Position numbers and translations under genes: made by a program. A DNA stretch of 64,000 bases from Megachile rotundata (taxonomy: Eukaryota; Arthropoda; Insecta; Hymenoptera; Megachilidae). The notes below the pieces were generated by a model. The model made no database searches. It had not been told where the DNA came from and worked only from the letters and a program-made list of their open reading frames with translations. Below, piece by piece: positions 1-14,430 of this stretch. The stretch covers positions 558,001-622,000 of the forward strand of contig NW_027473347.1 of the NCBI RefSeq assembly GCF_050947335.1. Direction: 5' to 3'. Position 1 is the stretch's first letter. Each line of letters opens with the position of its first letter.

Positions 1-230
1 TCATACAATCATAATCATACAATCACAATCATACAATCACAATCATACTATCGCAATCATACAATCACAATCATACAATCACAATCATACAATCACAATC
101 ATACAATCACAATCATACAATCACAATCATACAATCACAATCATACAATCACAATCATACAATCACAATCATACTATCGCAATCATACAATCACAATCAT
201 ACAATCACAATCATACGATCACAATCATAC
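1..230 (+). repeat. Domain A, near-consensus start
   Basis: Almost perfect consensus 14-mers with two ACTATCGC variants (near 49 and 173) and one CATACGATC near 215. No gene or other signal is visible. The array is cut by the window start. Confidence 0.9.
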
Positions 231-758
231 ACTCGCTATCTTACAATCACAATCATACAATCACAATCATACAATCACAATCATACAATCACAATCCTAC
301 AATCACAATCATACAATCACAATCATACAATCACAATCATACAATCGCAATCATACAATCGCAATCATACTATCGCAATCATACAATCACAATCATACAA
401 TCACAATCAAAGAATCACAATCATACAATCACAATCATACAATCACAATCATACAATCACAATCATACAAAAACAATCATACAATCACAATCATACAATC
501 ACAATCATACTATCACAATCATACAATCACAATACTACAGTCACCATCATACAATCACAATCATACAATCACAATCATATAATCACAATCATACAATCAC
601 AATGATACAATCACAATCATACAATCGCAATCAAACAATCACAATCATACGATCGCAATCATACAATCACAATCATACACTCACAATCATTCAATCAAAA
701 TCATACAATCACAATCATACAAAAACAATCATACAATCACAATCATGCAATCACAATC
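231..758 (+). repeat. Module A copy 1 (ACTCGCTATCTTAC to ATGCAATCAC)
   Basis: An ordered series of variants: ACTCGCTATCTTAC, CCTAC, ACTATCGC, CAAAGAATC, a run of five A, ACTATCAC, ACTACAGTCACC, ATATAATC, AATGATAC, AATCAAAC, GATCGCAATC, ACTCACAATCATTC, then ATGCAATCAC. The same order recurs from 5677 and again from 6363. The start offset to the second copy is 5446 bp (389 units) and the end offset is 5418 bp (387 units), so two units were gained or lost. Confidence 0.85.
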
Positions 759-1740
759 AGACAATCACAATCATACAATCACAATCATACAATCACAATC
801 ATACAATCACAATCATACTATCACAATCGTACAATCAAAATCATATAATCACACTCATAAAATTGCAATCATACAATCGCAATCATACAATCTCAATCAT
901 ACCATCACAATCATACAGGCACAATCATACAATCACTATCATACAATCACAATCATACAAAAACAATCATACAATCACAATCGTACAATCGCAGTCGAGC
1001 AATCACAACCATACGATCACAATCATACAATCACAATCTTACAATCACAATCATACAATCACAATCATACAATAAAAATCATACAATCACAATCATACAG
1101 TCACAATCATACAATCACAATCATACAATCACAATCATACAATCACAATCATACAATCACAATCATTCAATCACAATCATACAGTCACAATCATACGATC
1201 GCAATCATACAATCACAATCATACACTCACAATCATTCAATCACAATCATACAATCACAATCATACAATCACAATCATACAATCACAATCATACAATCAC
1301 AATCGTACAATCACAATCATACAATCACAATCATACAATCACCATCATACAATCACAATCATACAATCACAATCATACAATCACAATCATACAATCACAA
1401 TCATACAATCACAATCATACAATCATTTTCATATAATCACACTCATAAAATTGCAATCATACAATCGCAATCATACAATCACAATCATACAATCACAATC
1501 ATACAAAAACAATCATACAATCACAATCATACAATCACAATCGAACAATCGCAGTCGAACAATGACAACCATACGATCACAATCATACAATCACAATCAT
1601 ACAATCACAATCATACAATCACAATCATACAATCACAATTATACAATCACAATCATACAATCACAATCATACAATCACAATCATACAATCACAATCATAC
1701 AATCACAATCATATAATCGCAATCAAACTATCACCATCAT
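759..1740 (+). repeat. Domain A remainder with two 588-bp-spaced variant clusters
   Basis: The landmark ATAAAATTGC occurs at 857 and 1445, exactly 42 units apart. Each is followed by GCAATC variants, a five-A unit and GCAGTCGA (992 and 1552, spacing 560). These are early relatives of module U, which dominates domain D. The 323-residue open frame here (745-1716) is only the stop-free repeat read through. Confidence 0.8.
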
Positions 1741-4700
1741 GCGATCACAATCATACAATAGCAATCATACAATCACAATCATGCAATTACAATCATACGA
1801 TCATAATCATACAAGAACAATCATACAATCTCAATAATAGAACCATAATTATACACCCACAATCAAACGATCACAATCATACAATCACAATCATACAATC
1901 ACAATACTACAGGCACCATCACACAATCACAGTCATACAATCACAATCATATAATCACAATCATACAATCACAATCATACAATCACGATCATACAATCAC
2001 GATCATACAATCACGATCATACAATCACAATCATACAATCACAATCATACAATCACAATCATACAATCACAATCATACAATCACAATCATACAATCACAA
2101 TCATACAATCACAATCATACAATCACAATCATACAATCACAATCATACAATCACAATCACACAATCACAATCATACAATCAGAATAATGCAATTACAACT
2201 ATACGATCATAATCATACAAGAACAATCATACAATCACAATAATAGAACCATAATTATACAACCACCATCATACAATCACAATCATACAATCACAATGAT
2301 ACAATCACAATCATACAATCACAACCATACAATCACAATCATACTATCACAATCATACAATCACAATCATACAATCACAATCATACAATCACAATCATAC
2401 AATCACAATCATACAATCACAATCATACAATCACAATCATACAATCACAATTATACAATCACAATCATACAATCACAATCATACAATCACAATCATACAA
2501 TCACAATCATATAATCGCAATCAAACTATCACAATCATGCGATCACAATCATACAATCGCAATCATACAATCACAATCATGCAATTACAATCATACGATC
2601 ATAATCATACAAGAACAATCATAGAATCTCAATAATAGAACCATAATTATACAACCACAATCAAACGATCACAATCATACAATCACAATCATACAATCAC
2701 AATACTACAGGCACCATCATACAATAACAATCATACAATCACAATCATATAATCACAATCATACAATCACAATCATACAATCAAAATCATACAATCGCAA
2801 TCATACGATCACAATCATACGATCACAATCATACAATCACAATCATACAATCACGATCATACAATCACGATCATACAATCACGATCATACAATCACGATC
2901 ATACAATCACAATCATACAATCACAATCATACAATCACAATCATACAATCACAATCATACAATCACAATCATACAATCACAATCATACAATCACAATCAT
3001 ACAATCACAATCATACAATCACAATCATACAATCACAATCATACTATCGCAATCATACTATCGCAATCATACAATCACAATCATACAATCACAATCATAC
3101 AATCACAATCATACAATCACAATCATACAATCACAATCATACAATCACAATCATACAATCACAATCACACAATCACAATCATACAATCACAATAATGCAA
3201 TTACAATCATACGATCATAATCATACCAGAACAATCATACAATCACAATAATAGAACCATAATTATACAACCACCATCATACAATCACAATCATACAATC
3301 ACAATCATACAATCACAATGATACAATCACAATCATACAATCACAACCATACAATCACAATCATACAATCACAATCATACAATCACAATCATACAATCAC
3401 AATCATACAATCACAATCATACAATCACAATCATACAATCACAATCATACAATCACAATTATACAATCACAATCATACAATCACAATCATACAATCACAA
3501 TCATACAATCACAATCATACAATCACAATCATACAATCACAATCATACAATCACAATCATACAATCACAATCATACAATCACAATCATATAATCGCAATC
3601 AAACTATCACAATCATGCGATCACAATCATACAATCGCAATCATACAATCACAATCATGCAATTACAATCATACGATCATAATCATACAAGAATAATCAT
3701 ACGATCTCAATAATAGAACCATAATTATACAACCACAATCAAACGATCACAATCATACAATCACAATCATACAATCACAATACTACAGGCACCATCATAC
3801 AATCACAATCATACAATCACAATCATATAATCACAATCATACAATCACAATCATACAATCAAAATCATACAATCGCAATCATACGATCACAATCATACGA
3901 TCACAATCATACAATCACAATCATACAATCACGATCATACAATCACGATCATACAATCACAATCATACAATCACAATCATACAATCACAATCATACAATC
4001 ACAATCATACAATCACAATCATACAATCACAATCATACAATCACAATCATACAATCACAATCATACAATCACAATCATACAATCACAATCATACAATCAC
4101 AATCACACAATCACAATCATACAATCACAATAATGCAATTACAATCATACGATCATAATCATACAAGAACAATCATACAATCACAATAATAGAACCATAA
4201 TTATACAACCACCATCATACAATCACAATCATACAATCACAATCATACAATCACAATCATACAATCACAATCATACAATCACAATCATACAATCACAATT
4301 ATACAATCACAATCATACAATCACAATCATACAATCACAATCATACAATCACAATCATACAATCACAATCATACAATCACAATCATACAATCACAATCAT
4401 ACAATCACAATCATATAATCGCAATCAAACTATCACAATCATGCGATCACAATCATACAATCGCAATCATACAATCACAATCATGCAATTACAATCATAC
4501 GATCATAATCATACAAGAATAATCATACGATCTCAATAATAGAACCATAATTATACAACCACAATCAAACGATCACAATCATACAATCACAATCATACAA
4601 TCACAATACTACAGGCACCATCATACAATCACAATCATACAATCACAATCATATAATCACAATCATACAATCACAATCATACAATCAAAATCATACAATC

Positions 4701-5081
4701 GCAATCATACGATCACAATCATACGATCACAATCATACAATCACAATCATACAATCACGATCATACAATCACGATCATACAATCACAATCATACAATCAC
4801 AATCATACAATCACAATCATACAATCACAATCATACAATCACAATCATACAATCACAATCATACAATCACAATCATACAATCACAATCATACAATCACAA
4901 TCATACAATCACAATCATACAATCACAATCACACAATCACAATCATACAATCACAATAATGCAATTACAATCATACGATCATAATCATACAAGAACAATC
5001 ATACAATCACAATAATAGAACCATAATTATACAACCACCATCATACAATCACAATCATACAATCACAATCATACAATCACA
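1741..5081 (+). repeat. Domain B: 0.8-1.08 kb higher-order repeat, three units plus a partial
   Basis: The landmark GCGATCAC recurs at 1741, 2539, 3617 and 4443, giving units of 798, 1078 and 826 bp (57, 77 and 59 units). Within each unit the order is: ATGCGATC; an ATGCAATTAC/ACGATCATAATC cluster; AATAATAGAACCATAATTAT; an AAACGATC unit; ACTACAGGCACC; a CACGATC ladder; consensus run; AATAATGCAATTAC; a second AATAATAGAACC; then CCACCATC. Period variation comes from copy number in the consensus runs and the CACGATC ladder. The second unit also carries a doubled ACTATCGC near 3051. Confidence 0.9.
1985..2028 (+). repeat. CACGATC ladder, 3 units
   Basis: Three consecutive 14-mers carry A to G (AATCACGATCATAC). 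The equivalent ladders in the next units of domain B have 4, 2 and 2 rungs (near 2850, 3930 and 4750), so this variant expanded and contracted independently of its frame. Confidence 0.85.
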
Positions 5082-5676
5082 ATGATACAATCACAATCAT
5101 ACAATCACAATCATACAATCACAATACTACAGTCACCATCATACAATCACAATCATACAATCACAATGATACAAGCACAATCATACAATCACAATCATAC
5201 AATCACAATCATACAATCACAATCATACAATCACAATACTACAGTCACCATCGTACAATCACAATCATACAATCACAATCATATAATCACAATCACACAA
5301 TCACAATCATACAATCACAATCATACTATCGCAATCATACAATCACAATTATACAATCACAATCATACAATCGCAATCATACGGTCACAATCATACGGAC
5401 ACAATCGTACAATCACAATCATACAATCACAATCATACAATCACAATCATACAATCACAATCATTCAATTACAATCACACAATCAAAATCATACAATCGC
5501 AATCATACGATCGCAATCATACGGACACATTCGTACGATCACAATCATACAATCACAATCATACAAAAACAATCATACAATCACAATCATACAATCACAA
5601 TCATACAATCACAATCATACTATCACAATCATACAATCACAATCATACAATCACAATCATACAATCACAATCATAC
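5082..5676 (+). repeat. Domain C left part, Q-like CATACGGACAC units
   Basis: Contains ACTACAGTCACC twice, ACTATCGC, and two GGACAC units (near 5396 and 5521). The latter resemble the core of module Q but lack its CATTTCAT insertion, so this may be an earlier form. No gene is seen; the 313-residue frame through here is the stop-free satellite. Confidence 0.7.
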
Positions 5677-6362
5677 ACTCGCTATCTTACAATCACAATC
5701 ATACAATCACAATCATACAATCACAATCCTACAATCACAATCATACAATCACAATCATACAATCACAATCATACAATCACAATCATACTATCGCAATCAT
5801 ACAATCACAATCATACAATCACAATCAAAGAATCACAATCATACAATCACAATCATACAATCACAATCATACAATCACAATCATACAAAAGCAATCATAC
5901 CATCACAATCATACAATCACAATCATACTATCACAATCATACAATCACAATACTACAGTCACCATCATACAATCACAATCATACAATCACAATCATATAA
6001 TCACAATCATACAATCACAATGATACAATCACAATCATACAATCGCAATCAAACAATCACAGTCATACGATCGCAATCATACAATCGCAATCATACACTC
6101 ACAATCATTCAATCAAAATCATACAATCACAATCATACAAAAACAATCATACAATCACAATCATGCAATCACAATCATACAATCACAATAATACAATCAC
6201 AATCATATAATCACAATCCTACAATCACAATCATACAATCACAAGCATACAATCGCAATCATACAATCACAATCATACAATCACAATCATACAATCACAA
6301 TCATACAATCACAATCATACAATCACAATCATACAATCACAATCATACAATCACAATCATAC
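5677..6362 (+). repeat. Module A copy 2 (first of a 686-bp tandem pair)
   Basis: Starts at ACTCGCTATC and repeats after exactly 686 bp (49 units). The order of variants matches 231-758. The five-A unit here reads AAAAGCAATC, which distinguishes it from its neighbour. Confidence 0.88.
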
Positions 6363-7048
6363 ACTCGCTATCTTACAATCACAATCATACAATCACAATC
6401 ATACAATCACAATCCTACAATCACAATCATACAATCACAATCATACAATCACAATCATACAATCACAATCATACTATCGCAATCATACAATCACAATCAT
6501 ACAATCACAATCAAAGAATCACAATCATACAATCACAATCATACAATCACAATCATACAATCACAATCATACAAAAACAAACATACCATCACAATCATAC
6601 AATCACAATCATACTATCACAATCATACAATCACAATACTACAGTCACCATCATACAATCACAATCATACAATCACAATCATATAATCACAATCATACAA
6701 TCACAATGATACAATCACAATCATACAATCGCAATCAAACAATCACAATCATACGATCGCAATCATACAATCACAATCATACACTCACAATCATTCAATC
6801 TTAATCATACAATCACAATCATACAAAAACAATCATACAATCACAATCATGCAATAACAATCATACAATCACAATAATACAATCACAATCATATAATCAC
6901 AATCCTACAATCACAATCATACAATCACAATCATACAATCGCAATCATACAATCACAATCATACAATCACAATCATACAATCACAATCATACAATCACAA
7001 TCATACAATCACAATCATACAATCACAATCACACAATCACAATCCTAC
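6363..7048 (+). repeat. Module A copy 3 (second of the 686-bp tandem pair)
   Basis: The ATGCAATC landmark at 6849 lies 686 bp after that at 6163. This copy carries its own changes (CAAACATACCATC, AATCTTAATC and GCAATAAC), so it has had time to diverge by a few bases. Confidence 0.85.
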
Positions 7049-7118
7049 AATCACAATCATACAATCACAATCAAACAATCACAATCATACAATCACAATC
7101 ATACAATCACAATCATAC
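7049..7118 (+). repeat. Consensus-like link to domain D
   Basis: Five units, mostly consensus, leading into the first V module. Confidence 0.8.
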
Positions 7119-7258
7119 AATCGCAGTCAAACAGTCACAATCACACGATCGCAATTATACAATCACAATCATACACTCCCAATCATGCAATTACAATCAT
7201 ACGAATATAATCATACATGAACAATCATACAATCACAATAATAGAACCATAATTATAC
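7119..7258 (+). repeat. Module V copy 1
   Basis: V is ten units: GCAGTCAAACAGTC, CACACGATCG, ACTCCCAATCATGC, ACGATCATAATC, ATGAACAATC, then AATAATAGAACC and ATAATTATAC. This copy has CGAATATAATC where the others have CGATCATAATC. Other copies: 8141-8280, 10298-10438 (TAGATCC), 12993-13132, 18761-18900, 22135-22274, 24026-24165, 27995-28134, 29914-30053 and 31671-31810. Confidence 0.85.
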
Positions 7259-9800
7259 AATCACAATCATACAATCACAATCATACAATTACAATCATAC
7301 AATCACAATCATACAATCGCAATCATACAATCACAATGATACACTGACAATCATACAATCACAATCAGACAATCACAATCATACAATCACAATCATACAA
7401 TCACAATCATACAATCACAATCATATAATCACAATCCTACAATCACAATCATACAATCACAAGCATACAATCGCAATCATACAATCACAATCATACAATC
7501 ACAATCATACAATCACAATCATACAATCACAATCATACAATCACAATACTACAGTCACCAACATACAATCATAATCATACAATCACAATGAATTAATCAC
7601 AATCATACAATCACAATCATACAATCACAATCATACAATCACAATCATACAATCACAATACTACAGTCACCATCATACAATCACAATCATACAATCACAA
7701 TCTTATAATCACAATCACACAATCACAATCATACAATCACAATCATACTATCGCAATCATACAATCACAATCATACAATCACAATCATACAATCACAATC
7801 ATACAAAAACAATCATACAATCACAATCGTACAATCGCAGTCGAGCAATCACAACAATACGATCACAATCATACAATCACAATCTTATAATCACAATCAT
7901 ACAATCACACTCATACAATAAAAATCATACAATCACAATCATACAATCACAATCATACAATCACAATCATACAATCATAATCATATAATCACACTCATAC
8001 AATCGCAATCATACAATCACAATCTTTCAATCCCTATCATACAATCACAATCATACCATCACAATCATACAGGCACAATCATACAATCACAATCATACAA
8101 TCATAATCAAACAAAAACAATCATACAATCACAATCATACAATCGCAGTCAAACAGTCACAATCACACGATCGCAATCATACAATCACAATCATACACTC
8201 CCAATCATGCAATTACAATCATACGATCATAATCATACATGAACAATCATACAATCACAATAATAGAACCGTAATTATACAATCATAATCATACAATCAC
8301 AATCATACAATCGCAATCATACAATCACAATGATACAATCACAATCATACAATCACAATCATACAATCACAATCACACAACCACAATCATACAATCACAA
8401 TCATACAATCACAATCATACTATCACAATCGTACAATCAAAATCATATAATCACAATCATACAATCACAATCATACAATCACAATCATACAATCATAGTC
8501 ATATAATCACACTCATACAATCGCAATCATACAATCACAATCTTTCAATCACTATCATACGATCACAATCGTACAATCACAATCATACAATCACAATCAT
8601 AGAAAAACAATCATACAATCACAATCATGCAATCACAATCATACACTCGCAATCTTACAATCACAATCATAGAATCACAATCATACAATCACAATCATAC
8701 AATCACAATCATACAATCACAATCATACAATCACAATGATACAATTACAATCATACAATCACAATCATACAATCACAATACTACAGTCACCAACATACAA
8801 TCACAATGAATTAATCACAATCATAAAATCACAATCATACAATCACAATCATACAATCACAATACTACAGTCACCATCATAAAATCACAATCATACAATC
8901 ACAATACTACAGTCACCATCATACAATCACAATCATACAATCACAATCATACTATCGCAATCATACAATCACAATCATACAATCACAATCATACAATCGC
9001 AATCATACGGTCACAATCATACGGACTCAATCGTACATTCACAATCATACAATCACAATCATACAATCACAATCATATAATCACAATCATACTATCGCAA
9101 TCATACAATCACAATCATACAATCACAATCATACAATCACAATCATACAATCACAATCATACAATCACAATCATACAATCGCATTTCATACGGTCACAAT
9201 CATACGGACACAATCATACAATCACAATCATACAATCACAATCATACAATCACAATCATACAATCACAATCATACAATCACAATGATACAATTACAATCA
9301 TACAATCACAATCATACAATCACAATACTACAGTCACCAACATACAATCATAATCATACAATCACAATGAATTAATCACAATCATACAATCACAATCATA
9401 CAATCACAATCATACAATCACAATCATACAATCACAATACTACAGTCACCATCATACAATCACAATCATACGATCACAATCTTATAATCACAATCACACA
9501 ATCACAATCATACAATCACAATCATACTATCGCAATCATACAATCACAATCATACAATCACAATCATACAATCACAATCATACAATCACAATCATACAAT
9601 CACAATCATACAATCACAATCATACAATCACAATGATACAATTACAATCATACAATTACAATCATACAATCACAATACTACAGTCACCAACATACAATCA
9701 TAATCATACAATCACAATGAATTAATCACAATCATACAATAACAATCATACAATCACAATCATACAATCACAATCATACAAAAACAATCATACAATCACA
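7259..9800 (+). repeat. Domain D left edge: V, T and Q modules in mixed order
   Basis: Holds T modules at 7587, 8805, 9366 and 9716, the last two 350 bp apart. It also has U at 7838, V at 8141 and a Q core (CATTTCATACGG) at 9182. The T at 8805 lacks the ATAATCATAC unit that normally precedes AATGAATTAATC; copies at 22813 and 28673 share this shortened form. Nothing gene-like. Confidence 0.8.
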
Positions 9801-11640
9801 ATCGTGCAATCGCAGTCGAGCAATCACAACAATACGATCACAATCATACAATCACAATCTTACAATCACAATCATACAATCACACTCATACAATAAAAAT
9901 CATACAATCACAATCATACAATCACAATCATACAATCACAATCATACAATCATAATCATATAATCACACTCATACAATCGCAATCATACAATCACAATCT
10001 TTCAATCACTATCATACAATCACAATCGTACAATCAAAATCATATAATCACACTCATAAAATTGCAATCATACAATCGCAATCATACAATCTCAATCATA
10101 CCATCACAATCATACAGCCACAATCATACAATTACAATCATACAATCACAATCATACAATCACAATACTACAGTCACCAACATACAATCACAATCATACA
10201 ATCACAATCTTATAATCACAATCACACAATCACAATCATACAATCACAATCATACTATCGCAATCATACAATCGCAATCATACAATCACAATCATACAAT
10301 CGCAGTCAAACAGTCACAATCACACGATCGCAATCATACAATAACAATCATACACTCCCAATCATGCAATTACAATCATACGATCATAATCATACATGAA
10401 CAATCATACAATCACAATAATAGATCCATAATTATACAATCACAATCATACAATCACAATCATACAATCGCAATCACACAATCACAATGATACAATCACA
10501 ATCATACAATCACAATCATACAATCACAATCAGACAATCACAATCATACAATCACAATCATACAATCACAATCATACAATCACAATCATACTATCACAAT
10601 CGTACAATCAAAATCATATAATCACACTCATAAAATTGCAATCATACAATCGCAATCATACAATCTCAATCATACCATCACAATCATACAGCCACAATCA
10701 TACAATTACAATCATACAATCACAATCATACAATCACAATACTACAGTCACCAACATACAATCACAATCATACAATCACAATCTTATAATCACAATCACA
10801 CAATCACAATCATACAATCACAATCATACTATCGCAATCATACAATCGCAATCATACAATCACAATCATACAATCACAATCATACAATCACAATCATACA
10901 ATCACAATCATACAATCACAATCATACAATCACAATCATACAATCACAATGATACAATTACAATCATACAATCACAATCATACAATCACAATACTACAGT
11001 CACCAACATACAATCATAATCATACAATCACAATGAATGAATCACAATCATACAATCACAATCATACAATCACAATCATACAATCACAATCATACAATCA
11101 CAATACTACAGTCACCATCATACAATCACAATCATACAATCACAATCTTATAATCACCATCACACAATCACAATCATACAATCACAATCATACTATCGCA
11201 ATCATACAATCACAATCATACAATCACAATCATACAATCACAATCATACAATCACAATCATACAAAAACAATCATACAATCACAATCGTACAATCGCAGT
11301 CGAGCAATCACAACCATACGATCACAATCATACAATCACAATCTTACAATCACAATCATACAATCACACTCATACAATAAAAATCATACAATCACAATCA
11401 TACAATCACAATCATACAATCACAATCATACAATCACAATCATACAATCATAATCATATAATCACACTCATACAATCGCAATCATACAATCACAACCTTT
11501 CAATCACTATCATACAATCACAATCATACCATCACAATCACACAGGCACAATCATACAATCACAATCATACAATCACAATCAGACAATCACAATCATACA
11601 ATCGCAATCATACGGTTACAATCATACAATCACAATCATA
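9801..11640 (+). repeat. Domain D: 574-bp-spaced repeated segments
   Basis: ATAAAATTGC at 10056 and 10630 begins two segments that match for about 230 bp. The first then enters a V module (10298-10438, with TAGATCC instead of TAGAACC) and the second enters a T module (11032, variant GAATGAATC). U modules lie at 9813 and 11297. Confidence 0.8.
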
Positions 11641-14430
11641 CAATCACAATCTTACAATCACAATCATACAATCACAATCATATAATCACAATCATACTAT
11701 CGCAATCATACAATCACAATCATACAATCACAATCATACAATCACAATCATACTATCGCAATCATACAATCACCATCATACAATCACAATCATACAATCA
11801 CAATCATACAATCACAATCATACAATCACAATCATACAATCACAATCATACAATCGCATTTCATACGGTCACAATCATACGGACACAATCGTACAATCAC
11901 AATCATACAATCACAATCATATAATCACAATCATACTATCGCAATCATACAATCACAATCATACAATCACAATCAGACAATCACAATCACAATCATGCAA
12001 TTACAATCATACGATCATAATCATACTAGAACAATCATACAATCACAATAATAGAACCATAATTATACAACCACAATCGAATGATCACAATCATACAATC
12101 ACGATCATACAATCACAATCATACAATCACAAACATACAATCACAATAATACAATCACAATCATACAATCACAATCATACAATCAAAATCATACAATCAC
12201 AATCATACTATCGCAATCATACAATCACAATCATACAATCACAATCATACAATCACCATCGTACAATCACAATCATGCAATTACACTCATACGATCATAA
12301 TCATACAAGAACAATCATACAATCACAATAATAGAACCATAATTATACAACCACAATCAAACGATCACAATCATACAATCACAATCATACAATCACAATC
12401 ATACAATCACAATCATACAATCACAATCATACAATCACAATCATACAATCACAATGAATTAATCACAATCATACAATCACAATCATACAATCACAATCAT
12501 ACAATCACAATCATACAATCACAATCATACAATCACAATCATACAATCACAATACTACAGTCACCATCATACAATCACAATCATACAATCACAATCTTAT
12601 AATCACAATCACACAATCACAATCATACAATCACAATCATACTATCGCAATCACACAATCACAATCATACAATCACAATCATACAATCACAATCATACAA
12701 AAACAATCATACAATCACAATCGTACAATCGCAGTCGAGCAATCACAACCATACGATCACAATCATACAATCGCAATCTTACAATCACAATCATACAATC
12801 ACACTCATACAATAAAAATCATACAATCACAATCATACAATCACAATCATACAATCGCAATCATACAATCACAATCTTTCAATCACTATCATACAATCAC
12901 AATCATACCATCACAATCATACAGGCACAATCATACAATCACAATCATACAATCATAATCAAACAAAAACAATCATACAATCACAATCATAAAATCGCAG
13001 TCAAACAGTCACAATCACACGATCGCAATCATACAATCACAATCATACACTCCCAATCATGCAATTACAATCATACGATCATAATCATACATGAACAATC
13101 ATACAATCACAATAATAGAACCATAATTATACAATCACAATCATACAATCAAAATCATACAATCACAATCATACAATCGCAATCATACAATCACAATGAT
13201 ACAATCACAATCATACAATCACAATCATACAATCACAATCAGACAATCACAATCATACAATCACAATCATACAATCACAATCATACAATCACAACCATAC
13301 TATCACAATCGTACAATCGAAATCATATAATCACGCTCATAAAATTGCAATCATACAATCGCAATCATACAATCTCAATCATACCATCACAATCATACAG
13401 CCACAATCATACAATCACAATCATACAATCATAACCATATACTCACACTCATACAATCGCAATCATACAATCACAAACTTTCAATCACTATCATACGATC
13501 GCAATCGTACAATCACAATCATACAATCACAATCATGCGAAAGCAATCATACTATCACAATCATGCAATCACAATCATACACTCGCAATCTTACAATCAC
13601 AATCATACAATCACAATCATACACTCACCATCATACAATCACAATCATACAATCACAATCATACAATCACAATGATACAATTACAATCATACAATCACAA
13701 TCATACAATCACAATACTACAGTCACCAACATACAATCATAATCATACAATCACAATGAATTAATCACAATCATACAATCACAATCATACAATCACAATC
13801 ATACAATCACAATACTACAGTCACCATCATACAATCACAATCATACAATCACAATCTTATAATCACAGTCACACAATCACAATCATACAATCACAATCAT
13901 ACTATCGCAATCATACAATCACAATCATACAATCACAATCATACAATCACAATCATACAAAAACAATCATACAATCACAATCGTACAATCGCAGTCGAGC
14001 AATCACAACAATACGATCACAATCATACAATCACAATCTTACAATCACAATCATACAATCACACTCATACAATAAAAATCACACGATCGCAATCATACAA
14101 TCACAATCATACACTCCCAATCATGCAATTACAATCATACGATCATAATCATACATGAACAATCATACAATCACAATAATAGAACCATAATTATACAATC
14201 ACAATCATACAATCACAATCATACAATCGCAATCATACAATCACAATGATACAATCACAATCATACAATCACAATCATACAATCACAATCAGACAATCAC
14301 TATCATACAATCACAATCATACAATCACAATCATACAATCACAATCATACAATCACAATCATACAATCACAATCATACAATCACAATCATACTATCACAA
14401 TCGTACAATCAAAATCATATAATCACACTC
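11641..14430 (+). repeat. Domain D: Q-T-U-V segment, partner of 30.5-32.1 kb
   Basis: Order: Q core at 11857, the GAATGATC unit near 12070, CACCATCGTAC, T at 12453, U at 12732, V at 12993, CGCTCATAAAATTGC at 13339. The same order occurs at 30591, 31159, 31410, 31671 and 32017; the last three landmarks sit at one constant offset of 18678 bp. Both copies have GCAATCTTAC after U, where nearly all other U copies have ACAATCTTAC. A second U follows at 13992 and a partial V (from CACACGATCG) at 14080-14196. Confidence 0.82.

Noticed and set aside
1066..1080. AATAAA in ACAATAAAAATC units as polyadenylation signals
   Set aside because: The word arises from one change in an A-rich unit, recurs in most U modules, and has no gene upstream.
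10056..11020. A 574-bp tandem duplication at 10056 and 10630
   Set aside because: The two segments match for only about 230 bp and then enter different modules (V and T), so it is two junctions with the same module and not a simple tandem duplicate.
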